Shown piece after piece: positions 27,986 through 35,524 of a stretch of DNA of 64,000 bases; positions within the stretch are counted from its first letter, which is position 1; each line of letters begins with the position of its first letter. This DNA comes from Bacteroidales bacterium (GTDB taxonomy: Bacteria > Bacteroidota > Bacteroidia > Bacteroidales > FEN-979). The notes beneath the pieces are model-generated. The model made no database searches. It saw only the letters and a program-made list of their open reading frames with translations, and was not told where the DNA came from. The translations under genes were made by a program, and so were the position numbers. The stretch lies in assembly GCA_030681475.1 (NCBI GenBank), contig JAUXWT010000049.1, forward strand, positions 104,871 to 168,870, given 5' to 3'.

Positions 27986-29281
27986 ATGAAAAAAAGCCTG
28001 ATTTTCTTTTTTTTTCTGCTGCTGTTCAGCCGGTGTGAAAATATCGGAGACACTTCTTTAGCCCTCGCGCCGGTAGCCGGTGAGCGCGAATCCTCTACCC
28101 CGGGTACTTCGGGGAGCATCAAATCGGCCATCATTACCGCCGGCCCGACAAAAAAGGTCACCGGGCAGGAAAAAAAGCGGCAGAAAAAGAGAATATCTGC
28201 AAATAAAAAACACCCCCGAACAGTTCCGGCATCTTCAGGCATAGCCTTTGACTCCTTATTTATCAGCCGTCTGAAATATCTCCGGTCAAATGGCATTGAA
28301 CCCGATCTGAATGAACCTGTGAGTAAAGACTATCTCTTTTCTCCTGTTGCAAACCGAAAATTTGCCTCTTTGATCACCCTCAGCCGTGAATCGCTTATCA
28401 CGGTCAATTTTGATAACGACATCCTTGACTATACTGACCGTTTTTATACCAACGGGTTCAGGATCGAGATCATTTCCCCTGGGATGCAGATGAATCCCCT
28501 AAGCCGGTTAATGCTTCCCTACTGGGGTTCCGGGACAAATTACTATGGTTTATCCCTGGTACAGAACATGTTTACTCCTTCCACGACCAAAACCGGTGGA
28601 ATTTTATATGGCGACCGCCCCTATGCTGCGTACCTTTACGCGGGAACCTTTAAAATTACCAATGACAAAGCGCGCAGATTCAGGCAAACCAGCGAACTTG
28701 ATGCAGGGATCATCGGGCCTAACTCCTATGGCGAATGGGTTCAGCGATCGTTTCACAACGCCGTTCCTACCAACAACGAACCATTGGGATGGGAATTCCA
28801 GATCAAGAACGACTTGATATTGAATTACATGGTCTCTTTTGAAAAAGGGGTTCTCAGCCAGAAGAACTTTGAATTTCTGTTAGCTTTAACCGGAAACGTC
28901 GGGACGCTGTATTCGAACCTTGCCGGGGGAGGGCAGATCAGGGCGGGGTGGTTCAATCCACATTTTGCCAATCTGGGCATTGCAAAAAAGCAAATACTCA
29001 ACGATGCCGGGTTGCGAAAGACCCAGTTTTTCTTTTTCATCAAAGGATCAGGAAAACTGGTGGGTTATGATGCAACCTTGCAGGGCGGCATGTTCAACCG
29101 GTCGAGTGTTTACAAGTTGCCGGCAGGTGAGATATCCAGGTTGGTATTTCAAAGCAGCGGAGGGATCACTTTTTCCCGAAACGGGATCAGGCTTGACGTG
29201 GAACAATTCATGCTGAGTCCTGAGTTTCAGAACGGATGGTGGCATAAGTGGGTGCATGTCGCACTTACTTTCAGTTTGTGA
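27986..29281 (+). CDS. LpxR-like lipid A deacylase (DUF2219)
   Basis: Outer-membrane barrel predicted to remove the 3'-acyloxyacyl group of lipid A. 431 residues from ATG 27986. N-terminal hydrophobic signal (SLIFFFFLLLFSR) with a Cys that is a poor lipobox, then a ~100-residue polar linker rich in Lys/Arg/Ser, then the barrel. LpxR marks are NFDNDILDYTDRFYTNG (Asn-Asp pair of the active site), YGDRPYAAYLYAGTF, ELDAGIIGPNSYGEWVQRSFHNAVP with the likely catalytic His, and GWEFQIKNDLILNY. The end (WVHVALTFSL) fits a barrel terminus. Strong match in family motifs; the long linker is unusual. Confidence 0.85.
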   Translation: MKKSLIFFFFLLLFSRCENIGDTSLALAPVAGERESSTPGTSGSIKSAIITAGPTKKVTGQEKKRQKKRISANKKHPRTVPASSGIAFDSLFISRLKYLRSNGIEPDLNEPVSKDYLFSPVANRKFASLITLSRESLITVNFDNDILDYTDRFYTNGFRIEIISPGMQMNPLSRLMLPYWGSGTNYYGLSLVQNMFTPSTTKTGGILYGDRPYAAYLYAGTFKITNDKARRFRQTSELDAGIIGPNSYGEWVQRSFHNAVPTNNEPLGWEFQIKNDLILNYMVSFEKGVLSQKNFEFLLALTGNVGTLYSNLAGGGQIRAGWFNPHFANLGIAKKQILNDAGLRKTQFFFFIKGSGKLVGYDATLQGGMFNRSSVYKLPAGEISRLVFQSSGGITFSRNGIRLDVEQFMLSPEFQNGWWHKWVHVALTFSL

Positions 29282-29332
29282 TTGTTGAAAACTTAAATCA
29301 CGGACGCCCGGAAAAGCAAGCCGTAAAAACGC

Positions 29333-29340
29333 TACTTTTG
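29333..29340 (+). promoter_or_regulatory. Bacteroidota -7 box for dnaB
   Basis: TACTTTTG, a full match to TAnnTTTG, 4 nt before ATG 29345. If both are used the mRNA is leaderless. Confidence 0.5.
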
Positions 29341-29344
29341 TCAC

Positions 29345-30856
29345 ATGGAAGATAAGAATGTCAGGAAGCGTACATCACGCAAGCCGGGGTTGAACGAGAT
29401 GGTTTTTGAACACGGCAAGATCCCGCCGCAGGCGCTTGACTTGGAGGAGGCTGTCCTTGGGGCGATGATGCTTGAAAGCAACCGGCTGGCCGAAGTCATC
29501 GAGGTACTTAAACCGGATGCTTTTTATAAGGAGAGCCACCAGATCATCTTTTCAGCGATCATGCGCCTGTTCGCACAAAATGAACCTGTTGATATACTTA
29601 CCGTTACCGAAGAGTTGCGGAGAAGCGGAGAGCTTGAGGTGGCAGGTGGCCCCTACTTCATCACTATGCTGACGAACCGGATCGCATCTACCGCAAATAT
29701 TGAATTTCATGCCAGGATCATTTTGCAGAAGTTCATTCAGCGTGAACTGATCAGGGTCTCTTCGGAAATCATCAAAGATGCATATGAGGATACGACAGAT
29801 GTGTTCGACCTGCTGGATAAAGCTGAAAACGGACTGTTCGCGATCAGCGAAGGCAGCATCGGCAAATCGTACATGAATATGCAATCAATTATCACGGAGG
29901 CCATTAAGGAGATCAGCGCCGGCCGTCACGCGGAAGGGAAGCTCAGGGGCGTCGGGTCCGGATTTACCGAGTTGGACCGGATCACCTCCGGTTGGCAGAA
30001 GTCCGACCTTGTCATCATTGCATCTCGCCCGGGGATGGGTAAGACCGCTTTTGCGCTCACCATGGCGCGCAATGCCGCCATTGACTTTAAGAAGCCTGTT
30101 GCGGTTTTCTCACTTGAAATGTCCTCGATCCAACTGGTTACGCGGCTCATGTCGAGTGAAACCGAAATCCCGCAGGAAAAACTTCGCAAGGGCAGCATGG
30201 AGGACCATGAGTGGGCTCAACTTAATGCCAGGATCACACCTCTTATCGAGGCGCCTCTGTTTATTGACGATACCGCAGCATTATCAATTTTTGATCTCAG
30301 GGCGAAATGCCGAAGGCTGAAGGCTCATCACGACGTTCAACTGGTCATTGTGGATTATCTGCAACTGATGCAAGGGAGCCAGGATACGAGGGGTAACCGC
30401 GAACAGGAGATCAGCAGCATCTCGAGGGCTTTAAAAACCCTTGCCAAGGAGTTGGAGGTACCGGTCATTGCCTTGTCGCAGCTAAGCCGCGCATCCGAGA
30501 AAAGGTCGCTTGCCGCAAAACCGATCCTTTCCGACTTGCGTGAATCCGGTTCTATCGAGCAGGATGCCGATATGGTGATGTTTATCTACCGCCCTGAATA
30601 TTATAAGATCGACATGGATGAAAATGGCAATTCCAACGCCGGGGTGGCAGAGATTATCATTGCCAAAAACCGTAACGGCCCCCTTAAAGATATACGGACA
30701 AAATTCGTTTCAAAGTATGCGAAATTTGTTGATGCCGAATCAGGCTATCATCCGGTCGATAATATCCAACCCATTTCATCGTTTGAAGGTTCAATGCGAA
30801 CACGAACCGTGATGTCAAAAATGAATGATGATGAACACCATGACCCGCCATTTTAA
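29345..30856 (+). CDS. dnaB: Replicative DNA helicase DnaB
   Basis: Hexameric 5'-3' helicase that unwinds the fork. 503 residues: N-terminal collar domain (PPQALDLEEAVLGAMMLE, residues ~26-125), linker helix (~150-185), and RecA-like domain with Walker A (ASRPGMGKTAFALTMA, ~222-236), FSLEMSSIQLVTRLMS, Walker B (LVIVDYLQLMQG, ~335-346), the H3/H4 motifs (ALSQLSRASEKR) and SDLRESGSIEQDADMVMFIYRPEYY. No intein. The N-terminal ~18 residues are basic and non-conserved; ATG at 29399 is a possible shorter start and would give a normal leader. It overlaps the next gene by about 32 bp. Confidence 0.96.
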   Translation: MEDKNVRKRTSRKPGLNEMVFEHGKIPPQALDLEEAVLGAMMLESNRLAEVIEVLKPDAFYKESHQIIFSAIMRLFAQNEPVDILTVTEELRRSGELEVAGGPYFITMLTNRIASTANIEFHARIILQKFIQRELIRVSSEIIKDAYEDTTDVFDLLDKAENGLFAISEGSIGKSYMNMQSIITEAIKEISAGRHAEGKLRGVGSGFTELDRITSGWQKSDLVIIASRPGMGKTAFALTMARNAAIDFKKPVAVFSLEMSSIQLVTRLMSSETEIPQEKLRKGSMEDHEWAQLNARITPLIEAPLFIDDTAALSIFDLRAKCRRLKAHHDVQLVIVDYLQLMQGSQDTRGNREQEISSISRALKTLAKELEVPVIALSQLSRASEKRSLAAKPILSDLRESGSIEQDADMVMFIYRPEYYKIDMDENGNSNAGVAEIIIAKNRNGPLKDIRTKFVSKYAKFVDAESGYHPVDNIQPISSFEGSMRTRTVMSKMNDDEHHDPPF

Positions 30857-32120
30857 CCTGAAGGGTTTTCTGATCGTTTTCCTATTGGTATTCATGTTCC
30901 GGCCTGCGCTGGGGGCATATATCCTTATTCCTATGGACGAATCCCAGAAGAACCATTTGAAAGCATACGGGATTGCCTATTGGGTGCTGCAGAAAGATGT
31001 GGAGGTGAGCTGGCTTCTGAACTACCGTGCCGGGAGCTTTATGTTCCAGTATTATAAAGCCATTGAAGAAGAGTGTACCATCCGCGGGGTGACCTGCCAG
31101 ATTATCGCGGATGCCCAGGCAGCAGCTATATTGCTTGAAATTTCTGATCCTCAGGTGAATATGGAAAATATCAAACTGCATAAACCACCCAGGATCGCAG
31201 TTTATTCGCCAAAGAACAAACTTCCATGGGATGATGCGGTGACTCTCGTGCTGACCTATGCAGAAATACCTTATGATGTTCTGTATGATGAAGAGATCAT
31301 GGCCGGATTGCTTCCGATATACGACTGGCTGCATCTCCATCATGAAGATTTTACCGGACAGTATGGCAAGTTCTGGGCAGCTTACAAGGGTTTTCCGTGG
31401 TACCGCGAGGATGTGAATGCCCAGGAGGAGACCGCGAAAAAATTAGGATTTTCAAAGGTTTCGCAAATGAAACTGAGTGTAACAACCAAGATCAGGGACT
31501 TTGTGGCTGGAGGAGGTTACCTGTTCTCGATGTGCTCGGCGCCAGACAGTTACGATGTCTCCCTTGCTGCTGACGGTATTGACATTTGTGATGTGATGTT
31601 CGACGGAGATCCGCCTGATCCCGGGGCACAGTCAAAATTAAACTTCGGGAATTGTTTTGCCTTTGAAAATTTCACCCTGGTCACAAACCCTTATCAGTAT
31701 GAGATATCCACGATTGATGTGACGGAAACAAGGCCGAGGAATCTCACCTGGCAGAACGATTTTTTTACCTTGTTTGACTTCTCTGCAAAATGGGATCCCG
31801 TACCCAGCATGCTTTGCCAGGATCATGAAGCCCTTATCCACGGATTTATGGGACAAACAACGGCATTCAATAAAAAATATGTCAAGTCAAATGTAATTGT
31901 GCTGGGCGAGACCAAGTCATTGAATGAAGCCCGCTATATTCACGGGGATTTTGGTAAAGGAACCTGGACTTTCCTTGGCGGCCATGACCCTGAGGACTAT
32001 CAGCATCTGGTTGGCGATCCTCCCACCGATCTCAACCTTCATCCCAACTCTCCGGGATACAGGCTGATCCTGAACAACATCCTTTTTCCGGCTGCAAAAA
32101 AACAAAAGCGGAAGACCTGA
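30825..32120 (+). CDS. Conserved secreted protein of unknown function (often named asparagine synthetase B-like)
   Basis: About 431 residues with a signal peptide (GFLIVFLLVFMFRPALGAY). Mature start ILIPMDESQKNHLKAYGIAYWVLQ is a mark of a Bacteroidota family that databases often label asparagine synthetase B. I see neither the N-terminal Cys glutaminase nor the PP-loop of true AsnB. Visible instead are a Rossmann-like first part (IAVYSP and LTYAEIPYDVLYDEEI), a central region with MCSAPDSYDVSLAADGIDICDVMFDG, and a C-terminal GHDPEDYQHLVGDPPTDLNLHPNSPGYRLILNNILFP (partial runs). The GATase-like order of strands and a late LNNILF segment resemble proteins that handle large ligands. It overlaps dnaB. 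Function not known. Confidence 0.7.
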   Translation: MMMNTMTRHFNLKGFLIVFLLVFMFRPALGAYILIPMDESQKNHLKAYGIAYWVLQKDVEVSWLLNYRAGSFMFQYYKAIEEECTIRGVTCQIIADAQAAAILLEISDPQVNMENIKLHKPPRIAVYSPKNKLPWDDAVTLVLTYAEIPYDVLYDEEIMAGLLPIYDWLHLHHEDFTGQYGKFWAAYKGFPWYREDVNAQEETAKKLGFSKVSQMKLSVTTKIRDFVAGGGYLFSMCSAPDSYDVSLAADGIDICDVMFDGDPPDPGAQSKLNFGNCFAFENFTLVTNPYQYEISTIDVTETRPRNLTWQNDFFTLFDFSAKWDPVPSMLCQDHEALIHGFMGQTTAFNKKYVKSNVIVLGETKSLNEARYIHGDFGKGTWTFLGGHDPEDYQHLVGDPPTDLNLHPNSPGYRLILNNILFPAAKKQKRKT

Positions 32121-32609
32121 TCACCCAATCCTGTCGTAGGTCTCGTTTGAGTAAGCAAAGTCATTGACCTCATTCGCTGAAAAATCCTCCTTCGATATGA
32201 GTTTCCACTGCGAAAAATCGATTTCCGGAAAAAAGGCATCCGCATCGAACGATTTGTGGACAAAGGTGAGATACAACCGGTTGGCCACAAGCAAAAACTG
32301 CCGGTAAATTGAAGCTCCTCCAATAATAAAATTCTCCTCATCCGGTTCACATTTGGCGATTGCTTCATCGATGGAATATGCCATTTCAGCTCCTTCAACC
32401 ACTTCTCCCGGGATGTCGGTGATCACGATGTTCCTGCGGTTTGGGAGAGGACGGCGGGGGAGTGATTCCCAGGTTCGCTTTCCCATGATCACCGGGTGGC
32501 CGCTCGTGATACGCTTAAAACGTTTCAGATCTTCAGGAATGTGCCACAGGAGGTCGTTGTTTTTTCCGATGGCGCCGTTCTCTGCAATAGCGACGATAAT
32601 AGCGATCAT
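32121..32609 (-). CDS. folA: Dihydrofolate reductase
   Basis: Reduces dihydrofolate to tetrahydrofolate with NADPH. 162 residues, standard length. Motifs are MIAIIVAIAENGAIGKNNDLLWHIPEDLKRFK (with catalytic acidic Glu/Asp in the IPEDLKRF helix), GHPVIMGKRTWESLP (cofactor site), RRNIVIT, and FIIGGASIYRQFL (second cofactor loop). It lies 15 nt downstream of thyA on the same strand, the usual pairing because ThyA makes the dihydrofolate this enzyme recycles. It ends exactly where the convergent secreted gene ends, with no spare bases. Confidence 0.97.
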   Translation of the reverse strand: MIAIIVAIAENGAIGKNNDLLWHIPEDLKRFKRITSGHPVIMGKRTWESLPRRPLPNRRNIVITDIPGEVVEGAEMAYSIDEAIAKCEPDEENFIIGGASIYRQFLLVANRLYLTFVHKSFDADAFFPEIDFSQWKLISKEDFSANEVNDFAYSNETYDRIG

Positions 32610-32624
32610 AGGGCTGGGTTTATT

Positions 32625-33419
32625 TTATACGGCAATATCGCCCCTGATGTGTGGATGCGACTTATAGTTGACCAGTTCGAAATCCTCATAACGGAAGTCA
32701 TCAATATTTTTCACCCCCGGATTGATTTTCATTTGTGATGGCGGCAACGGTTCCCTGGTCAGTTGGAGCCTCACCTGTTCGACATGGTTCAGATAGATAT
32801 GGGCATCGCCCAGGGTATGGATGAATTCACCGGGTTTGAGGCCCGTAGCCTGGGCCATCATCATGGTGAGGAGGGCATAGGAGGCGATGTTGAACGGAAC
32901 GCCCAGAAATATGTCGCAACTACGCTGGTACATCTGGCAGGATAGTTCTCCGTTGGCCACATAAAACTGGAATATCAAATGGCAGGGGGGCAGCGCCATT
33001 TGATCAATAGCGCCAACATTCCATGCGCTGACGATATGACGGCGGGAATCTGGATTATTACGGATTGAATCAACGGCCTGGTTTATCTGGTCCATGTGCG
33101 AACCGTCAGGTTTTGGCCAGGAGCGCCATTGGTAACCGTAAACAGGTCCGAGGTTGCCATCCGCGTCGGCCCATTCATTCCAAATGGTCACGTTGTTTTC
33201 GGTGAGGTACCTGGTATTGGTGGCGCCCTGCAGAAACCAGAGCAGTTCATGGATGATCGAACGCAGGTGTAATTTCTTGGTGGTGAGCAAAGGGAAGCTC
33301 TCCCGAAGATCGAACCGCATCTGGTAACCGAAAACGCTGATCGTTCCGGTACCGGTACGGTCGGTTTTCTGGATGCCGGTGGTGAGGACATGGTCGAGAA
33401 GGGAGAGGTACTGCTTCAT
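32625..33419 (-). CDS. thyA: Thymidylate synthase (ThyA type)
   Basis: Methylates dUMP to dTMP using methylene-tetrahydrofolate. 264 residues, the E. coli length. Key segments are [54 protein letters not shown], the catalytic Cys in [35 protein letters not shown] (Arg and Asp for dUMP), and [12 protein letters not shown]. It pairs with folA. It begins with ATG at 33419, with AT-rich repeated ATGCAAT upstream to the permease gene. Confidence 0.97.
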   Translation of the reverse strand: MKQYLSLLDHVLTTGIQKTDRTGTGTISVFGYQMRFDLRESFPLLTTKKLHLRSIIHELLWFLQGATNTRYLTENNVTIWNEWADADGNLGPVYGYQWRSWPKPDGSHMDQINQAVDSIRNNPDSRRHIVSAWNVGAIDQMALPPCHLIFQFYVANGELSCQMYQRSCDIFLGVPFNIASYALLTMMMAQATGLKPGEFIHTLGDAHIYLNHVEQVRLQLTREPLPPSQMKINPGVKNIDDFRYEDFELVNYKSHPHIRGDIAV

Positions 33420-33462
33420 ATGTCAAATAGCAATATGCAATATGCAAACTGGTAAAATAGTA

Positions 33463-34719
33463 TTAACGATAGGATGTTGATGAAAAGGTTTTTGGGTCGT
33501 GTTTATGCCGGAAAAGAATGGCAAAGAGAATAGCGACGATCAATGAATATACGGCAAAGGTCAGCCAGATTCCCTTCCAGTCGAACTCACCGGGGGAGAT
33601 GGTAAAGTACTTGTCGATGAGTATGCCGCTGATAATGCTGCCAAGGACGGCGCCGAATCCATTGGTCATCATCATGAACAGTCCCTGGGCGCTGGCTCTG
33701 ATGGAGGGTTCACTTTGGGTTTCCACAAAAATAGAGCCTGAAATATTGAAGAAATCGAAGGCCATTCCATAAATGATACAGGAAAGGACGATCATCCAGA
33801 GGCCGGCACCGGGGTCACCATAGGCAAATAGTCCGAAGCGCAGAACCCACGCGATCATGCTGAAGATCATCACCTTCTTGATCCCGAATTTCCTGAGGAA
33901 AAATGGAATGGCCAGGATGAACAGCGTTTCGGAGATCTGGGAAATAGACATGATGATTGCCGGAAATTTAACCGCGATCAGATCTTTAAATTCAGGAATT
34001 CGTGCAAAATCATGTAAAAAAGTGTCCCCGTATGCGTTTGTCAACTGCAGGGAAGCGCCCAGCAACATGGCAAACAGGAAAAATACCGCCAATTTTACAT
34101 TTTTAAACAATGCGAATGCGTTTAATCCAAGAACATTGACCAACGATTTTTTATGGCCTTTGCCAAGCGGTGGGCATTTGGGCAGGGTGAAGGAATAAAT
34201 CCCCAGAAAAAGGGAGGCTGCTGCGGCGACATAGAACTGTCCTGCTGCCGTTTCAAGACCGGTCAGGCTGATGATCCAAAGCGCCACAATGAACCCGATC
34301 GTTCCCCAAACCCTGATGGGAGGATAGTCTTTTACAATATTTAGCCCCTGGCTTTTTAATGTGGAGTAGGTAACCGTGATGGCCAGCGCAATAGTGGGCA
34401 TGTAAAACATCATATTCACCAGCATGACCCAGAACATGGCTGAGGGATTATTTACCGTGGGAACGATAAACAGGACGAACGCTGCCAAAATGTGAAACAG
34501 TCCATAAAGTTTTTCGGCGTTCATCCACCTGTCGGCAATGATCCCTGCAATGGCGGGCATGAACAAGGATGCAATCCCCATCGTAGAGAATATGGCGCCA
34601 AATTCAGTTCCTGTCCATTGTTTTGTCTGAAACCAGTAAGCGCCAATGGTCAGGAGCCATGAACCCCATATAAAAAATTGCAAAAAATTCAAAAGGATAA
34701 GGCGTAGCTTGATACCCAT
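33463..34719 (-). CDS. Nucleoside permease, NupG/XapB-like (MFS)
   Basis: 418 residues with twelve hydrophobic segments. The first is IKLRLILLNFLQFFIWGSWLLTIGAYW, and the family pattern ATMGIASLFMPAIAGIIADRWMNAEKLY (here FSTMGIASLF) is close to E. coli NupG. The NHS family brings nucleosides in with protons. It lies upstream of thyA and folA on the same strand, so a nucleotide supply group is likely. Cytoplasmic loop residues include a basic stretch (LPKCPPLGKGHKKS) between helices 6 and 7. Substrate range not shown. Confidence 0.9.
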   Translation of the reverse strand: MGIKLRLILLNFLQFFIWGSWLLTIGAYWFQTKQWTGTEFGAIFSTMGIASLFMPAIAGIIADRWMNAEKLYGLFHILAAFVLFIVPTVNNPSAMFWVMLVNMMFYMPTIALAITVTYSTLKSQGLNIVKDYPPIRVWGTIGFIVALWIISLTGLETAAGQFYVAAAASLFLGIYSFTLPKCPPLGKGHKKSLVNVLGLNAFALFKNVKLAVFFLFAMLLGASLQLTNAYGDTFLHDFARIPEFKDLIAVKFPAIIMSISQISETLFILAIPFFLRKFGIKKVMIFSMIAWVLRFGLFAYGDPGAGLWMIVLSCIIYGMAFDFFNISGSIFVETQSEPSIRASAQGLFMMMTNGFGAVLGSIISGILIDKYFTISPGEFDWKGIWLTFAVYSLIVAILFAILFRHKHDPKTFSSTSYR

Positions 34720-34758
34720 GGGTAGTTGATTTATTTAAAAAAGCGAGTGTAAGGTAAT

Positions 34759-35343
34759 TTATTTCCGTTTGTTCAGTTCATCCCTGATCTTTGAGGCCTT
34801 TTCATACTCTTCCTTTTCGATGGCGGTTTGCAACATCTCCTTCAGTTCCATTATTGTAGCATCTGTATATGAAACAAGATCTCCGGGATATTCTTCTTTC
34901 GCGGGTTCTTCCTTTTTAAGCAAGTCGTTTTCCTCTTCCATCAGTATCCCTGCAGCGGCCATGATGCTTTCGTATGTATAAACCGGACAACTGAACCGTA
35001 ACGCCAGAGCAATGGCATCAGAGGTCCGGGAATCAATCTCTTGTGAAATATCACCATCAGTACAAACCAGTTTGGCATAAAACACCCCCTCGCTGAATTT
35101 GCATATAACGACTTCCTGCAATTCGATGGCATAGGCATCGGCAAAAGATTTAAACAGGTCATGTGTCAACGGGCGGGGAGTTCTGATTTTTTCAAGTTCG
35201 ATGGCGATGGACTGAGCTTCAAATCCGCCGATGATGATCGGCAATCGCCTGTTCCCGTCCCGTTCGCCGAGAATGAGCGCATAAGCACCGCTTTGCGACT
35301 GGCTGTAAGACATTCCGACGATATCCAACCTGATTTTTTCCAT
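34759..35343 (-). CDS. Bifunctional nuclease domain protein (DUF151) with UvrB/C motif
   Basis: 194 residues. Residues 1-135 are the BFN/DUF151 domain: LILGERDGNRRLPIIIGGFEAQSIAIEL (in parts) and IDSRTSDAIALALRFSCPVYTYE. This family is described as having RNase and DNase activity in plants, and its role in bacteria is not clear. Residues ~160-194 form a UVR motif (LKEMLQTAIEKEEYEKASKIRDELNK), the helical hairpin for UvrB-UvrC and Clp adaptor contacts. This BFN-UVR pairing is typical for Bacteroidota. Its promoter box is about 73 nt upstream. Confidence 0.9.
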   Translation of the reverse strand: MEKIRLDIVGMSYSQSQSGAYALILGERDGNRRLPIIIGGFEAQSIAIELEKIRTPRPLTHDLFKSFADAYAIELQEVVICKFSEGVFYAKLVCTDGDISQEIDSRTSDAIALALRFSCPVYTYESIMAAAGILMEEENDLLKKEEPAKEEYPGDLVSYTDATIMELKEMLQTAIEKEEYEKASKIRDELNKRK

Positions 35344-35416
35344 TTCCGATACTCAAACAATCAGCACGAACGAACCAAGGCAGTTTTGATGTACAAAGCC
35401 ACCGGGATTCATGATA

Positions 35417-35424
35417 CAAACCTA
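35417..35424 (-). promoter_or_regulatory. Bacteroidota -7 box for the bifunctional nuclease gene
   Basis: Minus-strand TAGGTTTG, a full match to TAnnTTTG, about 73 nt before the ATG at 35343. Confidence 0.45.
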
Positions 35425-35486
35425 CGGGAATTTTCCCTAACAGACAAAAGATGTTTAAAAATTCCCTAAATTCTCAAAATTCTTTC

Positions 35487-35494
35487 TATTTTTG
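35487..35494 (+). promoter_or_regulatory. Bacteroidota -7 box for hppA
   Basis: TATTTTTG, a full match to TAnnTTTG, 30 nt before ATG 35525. Confidence 0.6.
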
Positions 35495-35524
35495 CCCAAT
35501 CTTCAAATAATTAAATAGGTATAT

